DNA of 64,000 nucleotides from Actinomyces slackii (lineage in GTDB: Bacteria > Actinomycetota > Actinomycetes > Actinomycetales > Actinomycetaceae), in assembly GCF_900637295.1 (NCBI RefSeq), contig NZ_LR134363.1, forward strand, positions 2,294,001 to 2,358,000, in the 5' to 3' direction. Below, piece after piece: positions 63,335 through 64,000 of the stretch. Position numbers and translations under genes: made by a program. The notes below the pieces were generated by a model. It worked only from the letters and a program-made list of their open reading frames with translations, was not told the origin of the DNA and did no database searches. Every line of letters starts with the position of its first letter. Positions within the stretch are counted from its first letter, which is position 1.

Positions 63335-63581
63335 TGTTGCGCAGAGTGTGGTGCATCACCATGAGCCGGCCGGAGCCGTTAGCCGGTCATCGCCTGACGA
63401 TGCGCTTTGGAGATCTGCGACAAGGCGCTCCCGCGAGCTCAGCCGGCCCGGAGCGCGGCCGGGAGATACGGCAGGCACCGAACGACCCCGACCAGGGACC
63501 AAGGTCTCAATGGTCAGATGAACTGGCTGGAGGATGCCGCAAACTGCCCCTCACCTGGGCTTCTCTTTGCCGGTGAGGTCT

Positions 63582-63614
63582 GGTACGCTCGTACCACTCC
63601 GGTACGGATGTACC
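63582..63614 (+). promoter_or_regulatory. paired GGTAC-N4-GTACC operators before arcA
   Basis: Two perfect dyads GGTAC-N4-GTACC occur at 63582-63595 and 63601-63614 (start to start 19 bp), about 90 bp before the arginine deiminase start. The regular spacing suggests cooperative binding of a regulator. The remaining 368-bp gap (63335-63702) shows no gene. Confidence 0.5.
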
Positions 63615-63702
63615 AGGCGCGGCCGCTGGTCCACCAGGAGCCGCGCAATCGATCACACCATTCTTCAATGCGACGACACAACGCAGTGTCAGAGAGGGAG
63701 TC

Positions 63703-64000
63703 ATGGGTTTCTCCGTGGATTCCGAAATCGGGAAGTTGAAGCAGGTCATCATCCACCGCCCCGGCAAGGAGATGCTCCGGCTGACCCCGCAGAACAAGGA
63801 CCACCTGCTCTTCGATGACATCCTGTGGCTCGAGAAGGCCCAGGAGGAGCACGACCGCTTCGCCCAGATCCTGCGCGACAGAGGCGCCGAGGTCCTCTAC
63901 CTCCAGGAGCTTTTGGCCCAGACCCTCCAGGTCGCCGAGGCCAAGTCCTACATCCTGGACTATGTCTTCAACGAGAACACCTGCGGTCCGCGCGCTGCCC
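63703..64000 (+). CDS. arcA: arginine deiminase (partial, cut by window end)
   Basis: N-terminal 99 codons of arginine deiminase. The start MGFSVDSEIGKLKQVIIHRP is diagnostic, as are LTPQNKDHLLFDDILWLEKA and LDYVFNENTCGP. The enzyme turns arginine into citrulline and ammonia, the first step of the ADI pathway, which yields ATP and raises pH. GAGGGAG lies just upstream of ATG 63703. The rest of the protein, and presumably the ornithine carbamoyltransferase and carbamate kinase genes, lie outside the window. The upstream region has a pair of dyads that may regulate it. Confidence 0.95.
   Translation, partial: MGFSVDSEIGKLKQVIIHRPGKEMLRLTPQNKDHLLFDDILWLEKAQEEHDRFAQILRDRGAEVLYLQELLAQTLQVAEAKSYILDYVFNENTCGPRAA

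Overview
The window is about 64 kb of high-GC chromosomal DNA from an actinobacterium, most likely an Actinomyces-type organism (Actinomycetaceae, host-associated, facultatively fermentative). RbpA, PafB/PafC, a HelY-type helicase, a split Lnt/Ppm1 pair and a single-chain type I fatty acid synthase are actinobacterial markers. A sucrose PTS, arginine deiminase, sugar ABC and MFS uptake and a proline symporter point to a saccharolytic, host-associated life. The genus is inferred from gene content only. I found no tRNA, rRNA, CRISPR array, IS element or phage gene. Coding density is high. Most intergenic gaps are short and carry a hairpin terminator, a dyad operator or a -10 box.

Layout. 0-5 kb: sucrose module (GH32 hydrolase, PTS IIBCA, LacI regulator). 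5-9.5 kb: SGNH hydrolase, short UvrA-like ABC protein, a frameshifted small frame, GNAT acetyltransferase and a small membrane protein. 9.5-21 kb: housekeeping block: unusual PFK, RbpA, the leftward set HelY-Lnt-Ppm1 with a lipid kinase and TatAC, then PafB/PafC. 21-28 kb: DUF3866 gene overlapping a histidine kinase/response regulator pair, an ABC exporter with a fused double permease, and hisE-hisG. 29-31.3 kb: a solute-binding lipoprotein and permease behind a clear FMN riboswitch, read as a RibXY-type riboflavin importer. 31.4-35.3 kb: DMT transporter, then a compositionally different accessory patch (Fic protein, XRE regulator, ImmA/IrrE peptidase, broken PIN-like gene). 35.4-39.2 kb: PutP, AcpS, sugar MFS. 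39.3-52.4 kb: fatty acid operon (acyl-CoA carboxylase alpha, beta, then a 3178-residue FAS-I). 52.8-59.2 kb: GH31 glycosidase/sugar ABC operon with a divergent LacI regulator. 59.2-63.3 kb: rpe, and fmt-rsmB next to a HAD hydrolase. The right edge cuts an arginine deiminase gene.

How genes work together. The carboxylase subunits supply malonyl-CoA to FAS-I, and AcpS (1.7 kb downstream) would activate its carrier domain. Lnt and Ppm1 are adjacent separate genes here, whereas some mycobacteria fuse them. PafB and PafC overlap and form the DNA-damage activator. The PTS phosphorylates sucrose and the GH32 enzyme cleaves the product, feeding PFK.

Recurring theme: many genes lack a Shine-Dalgarno sequence and instead have a TAnnnT-like -10 box 6-7 nt before the start codon (scrB, SGNH, UvrA-like, pfkA, pafB, DUF3866, DUF6882-like, hisE, EamA, acpS, fmt). 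This suggests widespread leaderless transcription and was used to choose several starts. The most notable observations are the FMN riboswitch/RibXY locus, the PFK with mixed ATP/PPi signature residues, the decayed PIN gene, repeated dyads before the FAS operon and arcA, and the dinucleotide-slip frameshift near 8.5 kb.
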